From Thermoplasmatota archaeon (lineage in GTDB: Archaea > Thermoplasmatota > E2 > DHVEG-1): a stretch of DNA of 11,328 bases. The stretch lies in NCBI GenBank assembly GCA_018824925.1, contig JAHJFH010000112.1, positions 1-11,328 of the forward strand, in the 5' to 3' direction. This document shows, in pieces, positions 1 to 7,181 of this stretch. Under the pieces are notes generated by a model. It did no database searches. It was not told where the DNA came from and was given only the letters and a program-made list of their open reading frames with translations. The stretch's first letter is position 1, and the number at the start of each line of letters is the position of its first letter. The position numbers were made by a program, and so were the translations under genes.

Positions 1-2863
1 CCAACAAAACCTTCGAAATGCAAACACTGCGTATCTTATCATAAAATTTAGAAACCAAACACATACCTATTACACTGTTAGAAACATCTCATTACTCGAT
101 TTATCAAGCTATACAACAAATGCAACACCCGGTGGCTATCTTCTAGGACAACTACAGCCCACTACCACTCTCCCAGAAAATACACCACTCCTCGCCACCA
201 CCAACAATAATCACCTTCTTACTTTATACTTCCTCGAAAATAATAGTATCTCTGATGATAATACCCCAACACTACCCGGATACTATAAACTCGCAGTACC
301 CCTTGGTAAACACTATACCATAAAATATCTCAATCAAAACCTCACATCCCAGATGCTCCAAAAGAACCTTCAGGTACAACCCGGAGAATATACCCATTAC
401 CTAAAAAGTGAACTCGATCACTATACTACAACCCCCTATGAACCACTTACCATACCAATCTTTTTACATAACAATGGCGCATTTACCGATACCTACACCA
501 TCACTGTAGCCCATTCATCCACCACATGGACAACCACCCATACCCCCACATCTATCTCTTTAGCCCCACATGAAATCTCTATCATCACTGTAACCACTAT
601 GCCCCATCCACCAAAACCCGGAACAAGTACAGAACTCCAGATTCAATCCCATTCATTAACCGACCCAATCGCCGGGGATACATTAACACTCAAAATCACC
701 CTTGATGCCCCTGATCTCCTTCCCACAAACATCTCATTATGGGATAGTCACTCTCATAAGCAACAGCAATTCATACAAGGTCAACAGATAAGAATAAAAG
801 CACATATAAAAAATCAAGGAACTATCAATGCCACAAACGCAACCATCGCCTTTTATCATCGCCACCACAACATCACCACCTTCCTTGGATCACAACAGTA
901 TATCTCGATATCAAATTATTACAAATACCCCTCAATATTATTCGATACGACGGGTATACCCGCAGGAACACATACCATACAGGTAATAACCGACCCATCA
1001 AACACCGTACTAGAAGCCGATGAAACCAACAACAAATACACCCTCCATTACACCCTTATCCCCCTCATCTATGACACCAACGCAACCGCACTTAAAATAA
1101 CTGAACTATATTACCATACCCACCCCAATCTTCATAATGAATACATAGCGCTATACAACCCCACATCATACCATCTCAATATGTCTGGTTGGTATCTTAC
1201 ATCAACCCCAGAAAAAAGAGCCATCGATCAATATAAAATCCTTTTTCCCACCCCCACCATTATTCCTCCCTATGCTACGTGGTATATCACCCAAAATGCA
1301 ACCGCTTTTTATCATCAAACCGGGTATTTACCAAATTACGAATATGAGGTTGATGCCCAAACCACCATACCAAATCTTAACACATCACATACCATTATAT
1401 TAAGTAATACAAAAGGCACTGTAGCCCTAAAATCACCTAGTAATATAACTATAGATCTAGTATGCTATGGTACCACGAACATCCTAAATACAACCTGGTG
1501 GATCGATGGGCCCCTCCCCCTTTTAGGAACCGGACGAATACTCAAACGGGTACTAATCAATAACCTGCCACTTGATACAAATTCATCATGTGATTGGAAT
1601 CATAACCGTATCTATAAAATCGGCCAGTCTACCTTTACACCTGCTGAATATACTTTTTATGGGTCGGTAACACCATTTGTCTCACCGGATTGCAGCCATC
1701 GTACCCTCATACAAGAAATCGCACAGGCACAACATACTATTTACCTGAACATGTATGAATTCACCAGTCCTACGCTCTTTCAAGCATTACTGGAAGCATT
1801 GCATAGAAATATCAGTATTAAAATATTTATGGAAGGCTCACCCATTGGAGGAATTGATGAGCGTGAGCAGTACATTCTCATGAAGCTTCATTACGCTGGA
1901 GCTCAGATTCGGTTCATCGTTTCAGATGCTTCAAAAAAAATCTATGCACGATATCCATTTAATCATGCTAAATATCTCATACTTGATAATGCAACCGTGA
2001 TTGTTGAAAGCTGCAACTGGGTAAAAACTGGTGTACCCTCTGACCCTAGTTTTGGTAATCGTGAATGGGGGATCGTGATCCATAATATCCAAATCGCTGA
2101 ATATTTCAATGCCGTGTTTGCGCATGATTATAATCCCTTTTGTGTCGATAGCTGTTCCATAGCCTCTAAAGATTTTCAGCTTTCTGACTCATTTATGCTA
2201 GATACCTCTGCCCCCCAGGGAAACTATGTCCCTTGTTTCAATAACACCAAGTATCAAGGTAATTTCACCATCATCCCCATATTTTCACCTGATACAAGCA
2301 ACAGTTCCATTTGTCAATTAATCGATTCAGCCCATGAATGTATCTATGTTCAACAACTCTACATTTATCCGAATTGGACCGATGGACAAAATCCGTTTGT
2401 TTCCCGTCTTATTGAAAAGGCTAAGGAAGGTCTTGATATTCGGGTGATTCTTAATTATAATCCGGTATATGAACCATCTAATGAAAAAATAAATCTAACA
2501 AAAAAACAACTTACAAAATATGGGATAAAAGTCAAATATCTGTATACTAACTGGTCTATTTTTACCAATTCTCATACGAAAGGAATGATTGTTGATAACA
2601 CCACAGTTCTTATTTCAAGTATTAATTGGAATGAAAATTCTGTTTTGAATAATAGAGAAGCAGGTTTGATTGTAGAAAACCCTGATGTCGCGACATATTT
2701 TGCGGAGGTGTTTTTCCATGATTGGGAATTATCTGAACCAATATATCAGCAGGATTTCTCTTTTTCCATTGTTGATTTTAAAAACCAAATCCTTATTGTA
2801 GGAGTATATACTTTCACCCTCGCGCTTATCATACGTGACTGGAGAAAACGTCAATGGAACTAA
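1..2863 (+). CDS. Membrane-anchored surface PLD-superfamily protein with CARDB and lamin-tail domains (5' partial)
   Basis: Frame 2 is open from base 2 with no stop, so the Met at 353 is internal; about 117 residues before it are visible and the true start lies left of the window. In residues counted from that Met: a beta-sandwich of NEW3 type (about 25-118); a CARDB domain (about 121-235) with the hallmark EADETNN at 221-227; a lamin-tail domain (about 246-372); two PLD domains (about 440-595 and 635-792). Both HKD motifs are intact: H538, K540, D545 and H741, K743, D748, each followed by Asn (555, 759) and an NRE motif (E571, E769). A hydrophobic helix (about 808-827) and a basic tail end the protein, giving a type I ecto-protein. 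Well over a dozen N-x-S/T sequons fit an exported glycoprotein. PLD-family members cleave phosphodiesters (nucleic acids or phospholipids); the substrate here is unknown. Lamin-tail domains often accompany secreted nucleases, so an ecto-nuclease is my preferred guess. The stop overlaps the rhomboid gene. Confidence 0.9.
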   Translation, partial: QQNLRNANTAYLIIKFRNQTHTYYTVRNISLLDLSSYTTNATPGGYLLGQLQPTTTLPENTPLLATTNNNHLLTLYFLENNSISDDNTPTLPGYYKLAVPLGKHYTIKYLNQNLTSQMLQKNLQVQPGEYTHYLKSELDHYTTTPYEPLTIPIFLHNNGAFTDTYTITVAHSSTTWTTTHTPTSISLAPHEISIITVTTMPHPPKPGTSTELQIQSHSLTDPIAGDTLTLKITLDAPDLLPTNISLWDSHSHKQQQFIQGQQIRIKAHIKNQGTINATNATIAFYHRHHNITTFLGSQQYISISNYYKYPSILFDTTGIPAGTHTIQVITDPSNTVLEADETNNKYTLHYTLIPLIYDTNATALKITELYYHTHPNLHNEYIALYNPTSYHLNMSGWYLTSTPEKRAIDQYKILFPTPTIIPPYATWYITQNATAFYHQTGYLPNYEYEVDAQTTIPNLNTSHTIILSNTKGTVALKSPSNITIDLVCYGTTNILNTTWWIDGPLPLLGTGRILKRVLINNLPLDTNSSCDWNHNRIYKIGQSTFTPAEYTFYGSVTPFVSPDCSHRTLIQEIAQAQHTIYLNMYEFTSPTLFQALLEALHRNISIKIFMEGSPIGGIDEREQYILMKLHYAGAQIRFIVSDASKKIYARYPFNHAKYLILDNATVIVESCNWVKTGVPSDPSFGNREWGIVIHNIQIAEYFNAVFAHDYNPFCVDSCSIASKDFQLSDSFMLDTSAPQGNYVPCFNNTKYQGNFTIIPIFSPDTSNSSICQLIDSAHECIYVQQLYIYPNWTDGQNPFVSRLIEKAKEGLDIRVILNYNPVYEPSNEKINLTKKQLTKYGIKVKYLYTNWSIFTNSHTKGMIVDNTTVLISSINWNENSVLNNREAGLIVENPDVATYFAEVFFHDWELSEPIYQQDFSFSIVDFKNQILIVGVYTFTLALIIRDWRKRQWN
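2841..2844 (+). promoter_or_regulatory. Shine-Dalgarno-like GGAG for the rhomboid gene
   Basis: GGAG sits nine bases before the ATG at 2854, inside the last codons of the PLD gene. The other starts visible in this window have no comparable site, which supports reinitiation or coupled translation of the rhomboid from the upstream message. Confidence 0.5.
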
Positions 2864-3822
2864 CGGTCTTTTCACTTAGTAGTATCTCGATACTTGCAAT
2901 AATAATTATGGTCAGCACTATTGTTATTGCGTATTTTAAAAAAATTATGATGACCTATGCGCTTATTATCGCAAATCTCATTGTGTTTTTTCTGTCAATT
3001 ATTTTTCGGCAGGAAATCATTGGTGAATTAGGGTTTCGTCCGGTCTATTTATCAGTAGAGTTTTCCCCACAGATTTATACCTTGTTTACCGCGATGTTTG
3101 TACATGCAGATGCTTTGCATTTGCTTGGTAATATGCTGGTGTTTTTCTTTATGGGTATTGCGTTTGAGGATCGGATTGGATGGAAGCGATTTCTTCTTAT
3201 TTATTTGATTACGGGTATTTGTGGTTCCTTAACCCATGCTGTGCTGAATCTTGATCCAGGTGTATCATCGATTCCGTTGGTGGGGGCATCTGGAGCAATA
3301 TTTGGTATTTTAGGAGCATTTGCCTATGCCTATCCTTGGGATGAGGTGGTAATGCCGATTCCGATAGGGATTATGTTTATTATGAAGATTAAGGTGTTGT
3401 ATGCAGCGATTCTATTTTCGATTATGGAAACCGTGTTTGTTTTTTTAGGGGGACAGACAACTACCGCTCATTTTGCACATTTTGGTGGATTGGTCAGTGG
3501 TGTGGTGATTGCGGCAGCAATGATTGGTCGTAGGAAGGAACAAGTGACTCCAAAGGGGAAACGGATGCAGTATGAAACCACGAATTCTCAGTATGGAAGT
3601 AGGCCTCGTGAGATTGATTACACGGAGTTGCGTGAGGTTGCTACTACACCAAAGCTTCATGATATGTTAGCGCGTGTTGAAAAGGAGAATGTGGCACAGG
3701 TTCGTGATATATGGCTTGAGCATTTTCTTTCTCAAGTCCGTTGTCCGGTATGTGGGAAGCCATTGCAGCATTCAGAACATAAGCTTTTTTGCGAGGATCA
3801 TCATTTTTCAAAAGCGTACTAA
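2854..3822 (+). CDS. Rhomboid family intramembrane serine protease with C-terminal zinc-ribbon-like tail
   Basis: Rhomboids cut transmembrane helices of substrate proteins inside the lipid bilayer using a Ser-His dyad. Seen here: GASG at 144-147 with nucleophile Ser146, catalytic His209 in the AHFGG motif of the last helix, and H89/N93 in HLLGN, which match the conserved HxxxN of the second core helix. The six-helix core (about 32-225) is preceded by an extra N-terminal helix (about 5-27), a 1+6 layout. A hydrophilic tail of about 95 residues follows; it carries C297-x2-C300 and C313 with H316/H317, a candidate one-zinc ribbon, predicted to be cytoplasmic by standard rhomboid topology. At 322 residues it is longer than a bare core because of this tail. 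The ATG overlaps the PLD gene by 10 bases, implying an operon and possibly a functional link. The coding strand is G-rich, unlike the 5' half of the PLD gene. Confidence 0.95.
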   Translation: MELTVFSLSSISILAIIIMVSTIVIAYFKKIMMTYALIIANLIVFFLSIIFRQEIIGELGFRPVYLSVEFSPQIYTLFTAMFVHADALHLLGNMLVFFFMGIAFEDRIGWKRFLLIYLITGICGSLTHAVLNLDPGVSSIPLVGASGAIFGILGAFAYAYPWDEVVMPIPIGIMFIMKIKVLYAAILFSIMETVFVFLGGQTTTAHFAHFGGLVSGVVIAAAMIGRRKEQVTPKGKRMQYETTNSQYGSRPREIDYTELREVATTPKLHDMLARVEKENVAQVRDIWLEHFLSQVRCPVCGKPLQHSEHKLFCEDHHFSKAY

Positions 3823-3831
3823 TATTGTGGG

Positions 3832-4758
3832 TTAAAAGGGGAGGGTAATTCCTTGGATGGTACCGGAAAGGAGGTAGCTGGAGAGAAGGTAGCCGAGGAT
3901 GGCGCCGCCGTTGAGGGCGGGGAGGCCGGCTTGTGGTCGGCCTTTGATAACAAAGGTCATTAGGACGGTAAAGCCGATGAGGGTGCCGATGATGACAGCG
4001 AGGGCGATGAGTAGGCCGTTATCGAGGGTATGATAGACAGCTGCTACGAGGATGCCGGGCATGACAATATCGCCAAGACCCATGAAGAATGCATCACGTT
4101 CTTCTCCGTCTTTGAGTTTCTCTTTTAGTGTTTTGGTTTCTTTCAGGAGTGAGTATCGTCTGATTTTTGGTACAACAAGCAGGACTGGGAGTTTTAGATC
4201 CATTACTGTGTCAGCAAGATCTATCATGTGTTTGGTTTTGTATACAGAGATGGCGTCGTAGATGGCGAGTGCTATGAGAAGAATGAGAATAAGTGAGATG
4301 TCAAGGGATATGCCGAAGATGGCGATTGCACCTGCGCCGATGATGATTCCGGAGATATCGATGACATACCATTCAGGGTATCTATAGAGGAAAAATACAA
4401 GGATGGCTGCGAGGGAGATGGAGAGTATGAGGCTTATAAGGTCGGTAACTATGAGTGCGATGAGGGGATAAAACACAAAAAAGGCTGTGTAGCCGATGGC
4501 TCCAAGGATTATGAATTGTATGACCTGTTTTTTCCAATATTTTGCGATAAGGAGTAATAATGCGGTCATACTGAGTATGATGACAAAAAAATAGAGAAGA
4601 TTTACAGGATCTTCGGGGTTTTCAAATGCTGCTAGGCCTGCATCGTCAAAAGGACCGATTACTAGTAAGGCGATTCCATGAATGATGACAAAGAGGGCGC
4701 CCATGATTAGAATTGGAAGGATCTGCTGTGTTTTTTTCTCAGAGGTCTCACCCATCAT
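3832..4758 (-). CDS. Presenilin/signal-peptide-peptidase-like aspartyl intramembrane protease (family A22)
   Basis: A polytopic protein of 308 residues with about nine hydrophobic segments. All three A22 signatures are present: YD (Y167-D168), GLGD (227-230, catalytic Asp230) and PAL (280-282). This combination is diagnostic of presenilin homologues such as the archaeal PSH enzymes; D168 and D230 should form the catalytic pair that hydrolyses membrane-embedded helices of signal peptides or membrane-protein stubs. A hydrophilic loop with many charged residues (about 197-222) lies between the two catalytic helices, where presenilins also carry their large loop. Length is normal for the archaeal branch. 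Two tandem Met codons (4756-4758 and 4753-4755) are possible starts; the first lies where transcription should begin relative to the TATA box, so translation is probably leaderless. The gene converges on the rhomboid gene with nine bases between stop codons. Substrates cannot be told from sequence. Confidence 0.94.
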   Translation of the reverse strand: MMGETSEKKTQQILPILIMGALFVIIHGIALLVIGPFDDAGLAAFENPEDPVNLLYFFVIILSMTALLLLIAKYWKKQVIQFIILGAIGYTAFFVFYPLIALIVTDLISLILSISLAAILVFFLYRYPEWYVIDISGIIIGAGAIAIFGISLDISLILILLIALAIYDAISVYKTKHMIDLADTVMDLKLPVLLVVPKIRRYSLLKETKTLKEKLKDGEERDAFFMGLGDIVMPGILVAAVYHTLDNGLLIALAVIIGTLIGFTVLMTFVIKGRPQAGLPALNGGAILGYLLSSYLLSGTIQGITLPF

Positions 4759-4780
4759 TTTTTAGGAAATCATTTGTTCA

Positions 4781-4788
4781 TTTATATA
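4781..4788 (-). promoter_or_regulatory. TATA box for the A22 protease gene
   Basis: The - strand reads TATATAAA, preceded by a purine-rich GAAACG that could serve as the BRE. Its centre is about 26 bases before the ATG, so transcription is expected to start at or next to the start codon, giving a leaderless mRNA. No Shine-Dalgarno sequence is present. Confidence 0.65.
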
Positions 4789-4809
4789 GCGTTTCATTGG
4801 GTTGTCAGT

Positions 4810-5757
4810 TTAAAGAAGTGGTGGGGAAAATAGTATGATCATATATCCACTGTAGAGTAGTAGGAGCAAGAACCCTTCAGCACGGGTTATGGTATACCCT
4901 GTATAGAGAATGGGGACCATGAAAAGGGTAGCCAGCATGAGGAAGATGATATGTATTATTGAACCAAGGGTGTTCAATGGAATAATGACCGCGGCTACTC
5001 CTAGGATTAAAAGGATATTGAAAATGTTGGATCCGATGATGTTTCCCACAGCGATATCTGCTTCATTGCGATAAGCGGCCATGGCTGATACAACGAGTTC
5101 GGGTAATGAGGTACCAATTGCTACCATTGAGAGGGCAATGACGATTTGGGGTATACCCATGGCATTGGCGATACTAACTGATCCTTCAATGAGTAACCAT
5201 GCACCGAGTACGACACCAGTGATTCCAAGAATAATAAAAATTGTGTTTTTATGTTGGCTACCGTTATCTATTTTTATGGTGTGTTTTCGTTCTTTTTGTG
5301 CGACATGATAGAAATAGAGTAGAAAGATGATGAAAAATATGATGAATAGAGAACCACCGATGATATGATATGTATCTAAGAGATTACTGGCACTAAATAT
5401 GAGAAAGATGCCTGTGGTGAGTATGAGGATGGGTAGTTCTCGTTTGATGACGGATTTGTGGATACTGATAGGTCGTATGATTGCACTAACTCCTAATATT
5501 AATAGTAAATTTGCGATACATGAACCTATAATATTTCCAATAGAAATGTCCGTATGTGTTTGAAATGCGGCACCGACGGATATAGCAAATTCTGGGGCGG
5601 AGGTACCGAATGCGACGATTATTAATGAGATGATCAGGGCTGAGATGCCGAGTCGCGCTGCTGTTTTTGAGGTTCCTATAATAAGGATATCTGATGCTTT
5701 ATAGAGAAAAATGAGACCAAGTATGGATGCAGGGATAGCATATACTAGGGGTAACAT
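4810..5757 (-). CDS. Na+/Ca2+ exchanger-family (CaCA) cation antiporter, YrbG/NCX-like
   Basis: A 315-residue membrane protein with the twofold inverted repeat of the CaCA superfamily. Alpha-repeat 1 has GTSAPE (51-56) followed by GNIIGSCIAN (74-83); alpha-repeat 2 has GTSLPE (215-220) followed by GNIIGSNIFN (238-247). Glu56 and Glu220 are the expected central Ca2+/Na+ ligands, with Asn83 and Asn247 each 27 residues further on. About ten helices are predicted, split by a short charged loop (about 152-171). Length matches archaeal and bacterial NCX/YrbG proteins, which exchange Ca2+ (or another cation) for Na+ or H+ across the cytoplasmic membrane. The ATG at 5755-5757 is chosen because it precedes the first helix directly and lies at leaderless distance from a TATA box. 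Family assignment is firm; ion specificity is not. It is co-directional with the A22 gene (51-base gap), but that gene has its own promoter. Confidence 0.95.
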   Translation of the reverse strand: MLPLVYAIPASILGLIFLYKASDILIIGTSKTAARLGISALIISLIIVAFGTSAPEFAISVGAAFQTHTDISIGNIIGSCIANLLLILGVSAIIRPISIHKSVIKRELPILILTTGIFLIFSASNLLDTYHIIGGSLFIIFFIIFLLYFYHVAQKERKHTIKIDNGSQHKNTIFIILGITGVVLGAWLLIEGSVSIANAMGIPQIVIALSMVAIGTSLPELVVSAMAAYRNEADIAVGNIIGSNIFNILLILGVAAVIIPLNTLGSIIHIIFLMLATLFMVPILYTGYTITRAEGFLLLLLYSGYMIILFSPPLL

Positions 5758-5779
5758 TACACCCGCAATACCCCTCTTC

Positions 5780-5787
5780 TATAAAAA
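5780..5787 (-). promoter_or_regulatory. TATA box for the CaCA antiporter gene
   Basis: The - strand reads TTTTTATA with AAAACG directly upstream. The centre is about 26 bases before the ATG at 5757, the same spacing as at the A22 gene, predicting a leaderless transcript. The box lies directly downstream of the thiC stop and next to the thiC terminator T-run. Confidence 0.55.
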
Positions 5788-5793
5788 CGTTTT

Positions 5794-5800
5794 AAAAAAA
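5794..5800 (-). terminator. Oligo-T terminator of thiC
   Basis: Seven consecutive T residues on the - strand begin ten bases after the thiC stop codon (TAG at 5813-5811). Runs of T close to a stop are typical archaeal intrinsic terminators and need no hairpin. The run directly precedes the antiporter promoter, so the gene boundary is very compact. Confidence 0.5.
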
Positions 5801-5810
5801 GGATGATGTA

Positions 5811-7100
5811 CTAGTCATCTGTGGTTTCTTTTAGGTAGTGTTTTACCAGTTCTATAGCACAGAGACGTCCGCACATTGAGCAGGCTGAAGTGTCCTCTAG
5901 TGGTAATCGTTTTTCCCGGTATTGTTTGGCTTTTTCGGGAGCTATTGAGAGTTTGAACATGTTTTCCCAGTTAAGGTTTTCTCGGGCGAGACTGAATTCC
6001 TGGTCGATATTGCGGTCGATTCCTCGTGCAAGATCTGCCGCGTGTGCAGCAATGCGGGTTGCTATGACTCCTTCTCGGACGTCGTCTTTATCGGGTAATG
6101 AGAGGTGTTCAGCTGGGGTTACGTAGCAGAGGAAATCGGCACCATGGAGCCCCGCGAGAGCTCCACCGATACCTCCCACAAAATGGTCGTATCCTGGTGC
6201 GATATCGGTGACGAGGGGGCCGAGAACAAAATAGGGTGCATCACGGGTTATGGTTTTCATGAGTTGTATGTTTGCTGGAATGTCGTTTAAGGGCATGTGT
6301 CCTGGGCCTTCTACCATGGTTTGTACACCGTACTTTCGGGCTTTTTCAACGAGTTCCCCGATGATGAGAAGCTCTTGGAATTTTGCCCGATCATTTGAAT
6401 CGTAGAGCGCTCCTGATCGCATACCATCTCCTAGGGAGAGTGTGACATCATAGGTTTTGGCTATTTCTAAAAGTGATTCAAAGTGTGTATAGAGTGGGTT
6501 TTCTTGATCGTTATGGATGATCCATGCCATATGAAAGGATCCTCCACGAGATACCATGGGTATAAGTCGATGTTGTCGTTTTAATCGCATGACACTTTCT
6601 TTGGTGACCCCGACATGAGCGACCATGAAATCAACTCCTTGTTTTGCTTGTTGTTCAAAGGTATTTAACATGTCATCTTCGGTCATGTCGATGATTGACC
6701 CGTGTTTATCAATTGCTTTGATACCGGCTTCGTAGATGGGTACTGTTCCAAAAGGTATAGAAATGATTTTTAATAATTCTGTTCGGATTTTTTTTAGGTT
6801 CCCACCGGTTGATAAATCCATAATGGAATGGGCTTTTGCTTTTTCAGCTACCCGTGCTTTTTCAAGTTCTTCTGTGAGGTCACAATGCTCTCGGGAGGTG
6901 CCGATGTTGGCATTTACTTTTACGCGTAATCCTTTGCCAATGCCAAGCGGTCGGGGTGCATGTATTGGATTATGAGGGATTGCAATATGGCCAGCTGCTA
7001 CACCTTTGCATATAACCTGGGGGGTAAGTCCCTCTTGTTTGGCTACTTGTTGTATTTGTTTGGTGATGATTCCCTTCTGTGCAGTACTTATTTGAGTCAT
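5811..7100 (-). CDS. thiC: Phosphomethylpyrimidine synthase ThiC
   Basis: ThiC is a radical-SAM enzyme that rearranges aminoimidazole ribotide into hydroxymethylpyrimidine phosphate for thiamine biosynthesis, in the cytoplasm. Diagnostic stretches are present in family order: NANIGTS (63-69), MDLSTGGN (94-101), RGGSFHMAWIIH (185-196), LSLGDGMRSGALYD (221-234), VEGPGH (263-268), VTDIAPGYDH (297-306) and FLCYVTPAEHL (323-333). His268 and His306 are the expected metal ligands. The [4Fe-4S] cysteines near the C-terminus are C407, C410 and C414. The 429-residue length is that of the short archaeal/anaerobe ThiC class lacking the N-terminal extension of the E. coli type. The paralogue BzaF (hydroxybenzimidazole synthase for cobamides) is the main alternative; no cobamide genes are adjacent, and no other thiamine genes are adjacent either. 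It has its own promoter and terminator, so it is probably monocistronic. Confidence 0.95.
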   Translation of the reverse strand: MTQISTAQKGIITKQIQQVAKQEGLTPQVICKGVAAGHIAIPHNPIHAPRPLGIGKGLRVKVNANIGTSREHCDLTEELEKARVAEKAKAHSIMDLSTGGNLKKIRTELLKIISIPFGTVPIYEAGIKAIDKHGSIIDMTEDDMLNTFEQQAKQGVDFMVAHVGVTKESVMRLKRQHRLIPMVSRGGSFHMAWIIHNDQENPLYTHFESLLEIAKTYDVTLSLGDGMRSGALYDSNDRAKFQELLIIGELVEKARKYGVQTMVEGPGHMPLNDIPANIQLMKTITRDAPYFVLGPLVTDIAPGYDHFVGGIGGALAGLHGADFLCYVTPAEHLSLPDKDDVREGVIATRIAAHAADLARGIDRNIDQEFSLARENLNWENMFKLSIAPEKAKQYREKRLPLEDTSACSMCGRLCAIELVKHYLKETTDD

Positions 7101-7105
7101 TTGAT

Positions 7106-7117
7106 TTACTTTAGTAA
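7106..7117. promoter_or_regulatory. Short palindrome in the thiC leader, possible operator
   Basis: TTACT-TT-AGTAA is a perfect inverted repeat with five-base arms between the thiC TATA box and start codon, where a bound regulator would block transcription. Archaea are known to use the ThiR repressor-type regulator on thiC, but I cannot match its operator from memory. AT-rich palindromes this short also arise by chance. Confidence 0.25.
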
Positions 7118-7127
7118 GTTATTGTAC

Positions 7128-7135
7128 TTTATAAC
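7128..7135 (-). promoter_or_regulatory. TATA box for thiC
   Basis: The - strand reads GTTATAAA, centred about 31 bases before the thiC ATG at 7100, which predicts a leader of only a few bases. There is no Shine-Dalgarno sequence and no room for a TPP riboswitch. Confidence 0.5.
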
Positions 7136-7181
7136 ATTATAGTTCCCTAGACTCGAAGAAATGTACGATGTAATCAAATGA

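Noticed and set aside
353..355. ATG at 353 as the start of the PLD-family gene
   Set aside because: The frame is open to base 2 and the upstream translation has the same Thr/Asn-rich, beta-sandwich-like character, so this Met is internal.
3445..3660. Antisense open frames over the rhomboid and other genes (for example 3445-3660, 5890-6126, 7494-7769)
   Set aside because: They lie wholly inside well-supported genes, lack recognizable domains and follow the codon pattern of the opposite strand.
4759..4809. Operon of the antiporter and A22 protease genes
   Set aside because: The gap is short, but a strong TATA box at leaderless distance lies inside it, so independent transcription is more likely; read-through cannot be excluded.
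7101..7181. Possible TPP riboswitch before thiC
   Set aside because: The gap is shorter than a typical TPP aptamer plus linker, the TATA box is only about 31 bases from the ATG, and no conserved thi-box sequence is present.
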